Shown: one piece after another, positions 7,185-7,782 of the stretch
Layout of the letters: every line of letters starts with the position of its first letter
Numbering within the stretch: the stretch's first letter is position 1
Source of the DNA: Clostridia bacterium
GTDB taxonomy: Bacteria; Bacillota_A; Clostridia; Oscillospirales; CAG-272
NCBI GenBank assembly: GCA_017630995.1
Contig: JAGBUD010000051.1
Location: 1 to 7,782 of the forward strand
DNA length: 7,782 bases
Direction: 5' to 3'
The notes under the pieces: model-generated
The model's database searches: none
Told to the model about the DNA's origin: nothing
What the model saw: only the letters and a program-made list of their open reading frames with translations
Position numbers and translations under genes: made by a program

Positions 7185-7782
7185 ATGCAATCAAAAATTG
7201 ATGATATCAGCAAGATAATCAAAGAGCAAATAAAAAATTACTCTAAAGCCACAGAGCAAGACGAGATAGGCTACGTTATCTCTGTCGGCGACGGAATTTC
7301 AAAGGTTCACGGACTTGATAAATGCAAGGCAAACGAGCTTCTTGAATTTTCAAACGGCACGCTCGGAATGGCGCTCAACCTTGAAGAAAACGTCGTCAGC
7401 GCAGTTCTTCTCGGTAACGACGTCGGAATCAGCGAAGGCAGCCTTGTAAAGCGCACGGGTAACGTCGTTTCGGTTCCCGTCGGCGAAGCTATGATAGGCA
7501 GAGTTGTAAACGCACTCGGTCAGCCCATAGATGCAAAAGGCCCCATTTCCGCCGCAGAATACCGCCCCATCGAGAGAAAGGCATACGGAATTATCGAGAG
7601 AAAATCTGTTTCCGTTCCGCTTCAGACGGGTATTAAGGCTATCGACTCTATGATTCCGATAGGCCGCGGTCAAAGAGAGCTTATAATAGGCGACAGACAG
7701 ACCGGTAAGACGGTTATTGCAACCGATACGATTATAAACCAAAAGGGTAAGAACGTTATTTGTATTTACGTTGCGATAGGAC
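7185..7782 (+). CDS. atpA: F1Fo ATP synthase subunit alpha, N-terminal part (partial)
   Basis: The first 199 codons of subunit alpha are present; the gene runs off the right edge. The N-terminal helix (about 1-25) binds delta. The beta-barrel domain follows (about 26-95; [16 protein letters not shown] at 29-44). The nucleotide domain begins at about 96 ([19 protein letters not shown] at 98-116). The Walker A motif GDRQTGKT is at 169-176; alpha binds nucleotide at this site without hydrolysing it. GGTGA at 7176-7180 is a modest ribosome site close to the ATG. It follows atpH by 16 bases. By the standard gene order, atpG, atpD and atpC are expected beyond the window, but they are not seen. Confidence 0.97.
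   Translation, partial: MQSKIDDISKIIKEQIKNYSKATEQDEIGYVISVGDGISKVHGLDKCKANELLEFSNGTLGMALNLEENVVSAVLLGNDVGISEGSLVKRTGNVVSVPVGEAMIGRVVNALGQPIDAKGPISAAEYRPIERKAYGIIERKSVSVPLQTGIKAIDSMIPIGRGQRELIIGDRQTGKTVIATDTIINQKGKNVICIYVAIG

Noticed and set aside
7350..7742. 130-codon open frame on the minus strand at the right end
   Set aside because: It is opposite the start of atpA, including the Walker A motif; the + strand reading is unambiguous.

Overview
The window looks like chromosomal housekeeping DNA from an anaerobic Gram-positive bacterium of the Clostridia. The evidence is the deo gene set, a clostridial-style DeoC C-terminus, a cytoplasmic GH42 galactosidase, an AtpZ/AtpI-led F-type ATP synthase operon, strong AGGAGG-type ribosome binding sites and frequent AGA and ATA codons. 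Placement below class level is not possible by reading alone. All genes are on the + strand in two tandem transcription units.

Unit 1 (1-4115) is nucleoside and sugar catabolism. It holds the last 28 codons of deoC (deoxyribose-phosphate aldolase), deoD (purine nucleoside phosphorylase), deoB (phosphopentomutase) and a GH42 beta-galactosidase. Gaps are 13, 14 and 21 bases, and one strong intrinsic terminator closes the unit at 4073-4115. DeoD splits purine (deoxy)nucleosides with phosphate, DeoB converts (deoxy)ribose-1-phosphate to the 5-phosphate, and DeoC cleaves deoxyribose-5-phosphate to glyceraldehyde-3-phosphate and acetaldehyde. The galactosidase is an unusual passenger: it supplies a hexose and has no direct step in this pathway.

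Unit 2 (from about 4163 to beyond the right edge) is the F1Fo ATP synthase operon: an extended -10 promoter, atpZ-like, atpI-like, atpB (a), atpE (c), atpF (b), atpH (delta) and the first 199 codons of atpA (alpha). The first genes overlap (ATGA, TAATG). atpE is set apart by a 79-base gap with a small hairpin, a near-ideal Shine-Dalgarno sequence and clearly different codon use, as expected for a subunit needed in many copies per complex. Subunit c has two membrane carboxylates (E32 and E65) followed by T66, T67 and Y70. This is the pattern of the two-carboxylate Na+ rotor known from Fusobacterium nucleatum, so the enzyme is probably Na+-coupled. Subunit a has a rearranged set of polar residues around its essential arginine.

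I did not find a previously undescribed system. The most interesting points are the ion-coupling residues of subunits c and a, the codon-use island at atpE, a possible -1 frameshift site at the end of atpB, and the galactosidase inside a deo operon. No stretch longer than about 175 bases lacks a gene. I saw no tRNA, rRNA, CRISPR, insertion sequence or riboswitch.
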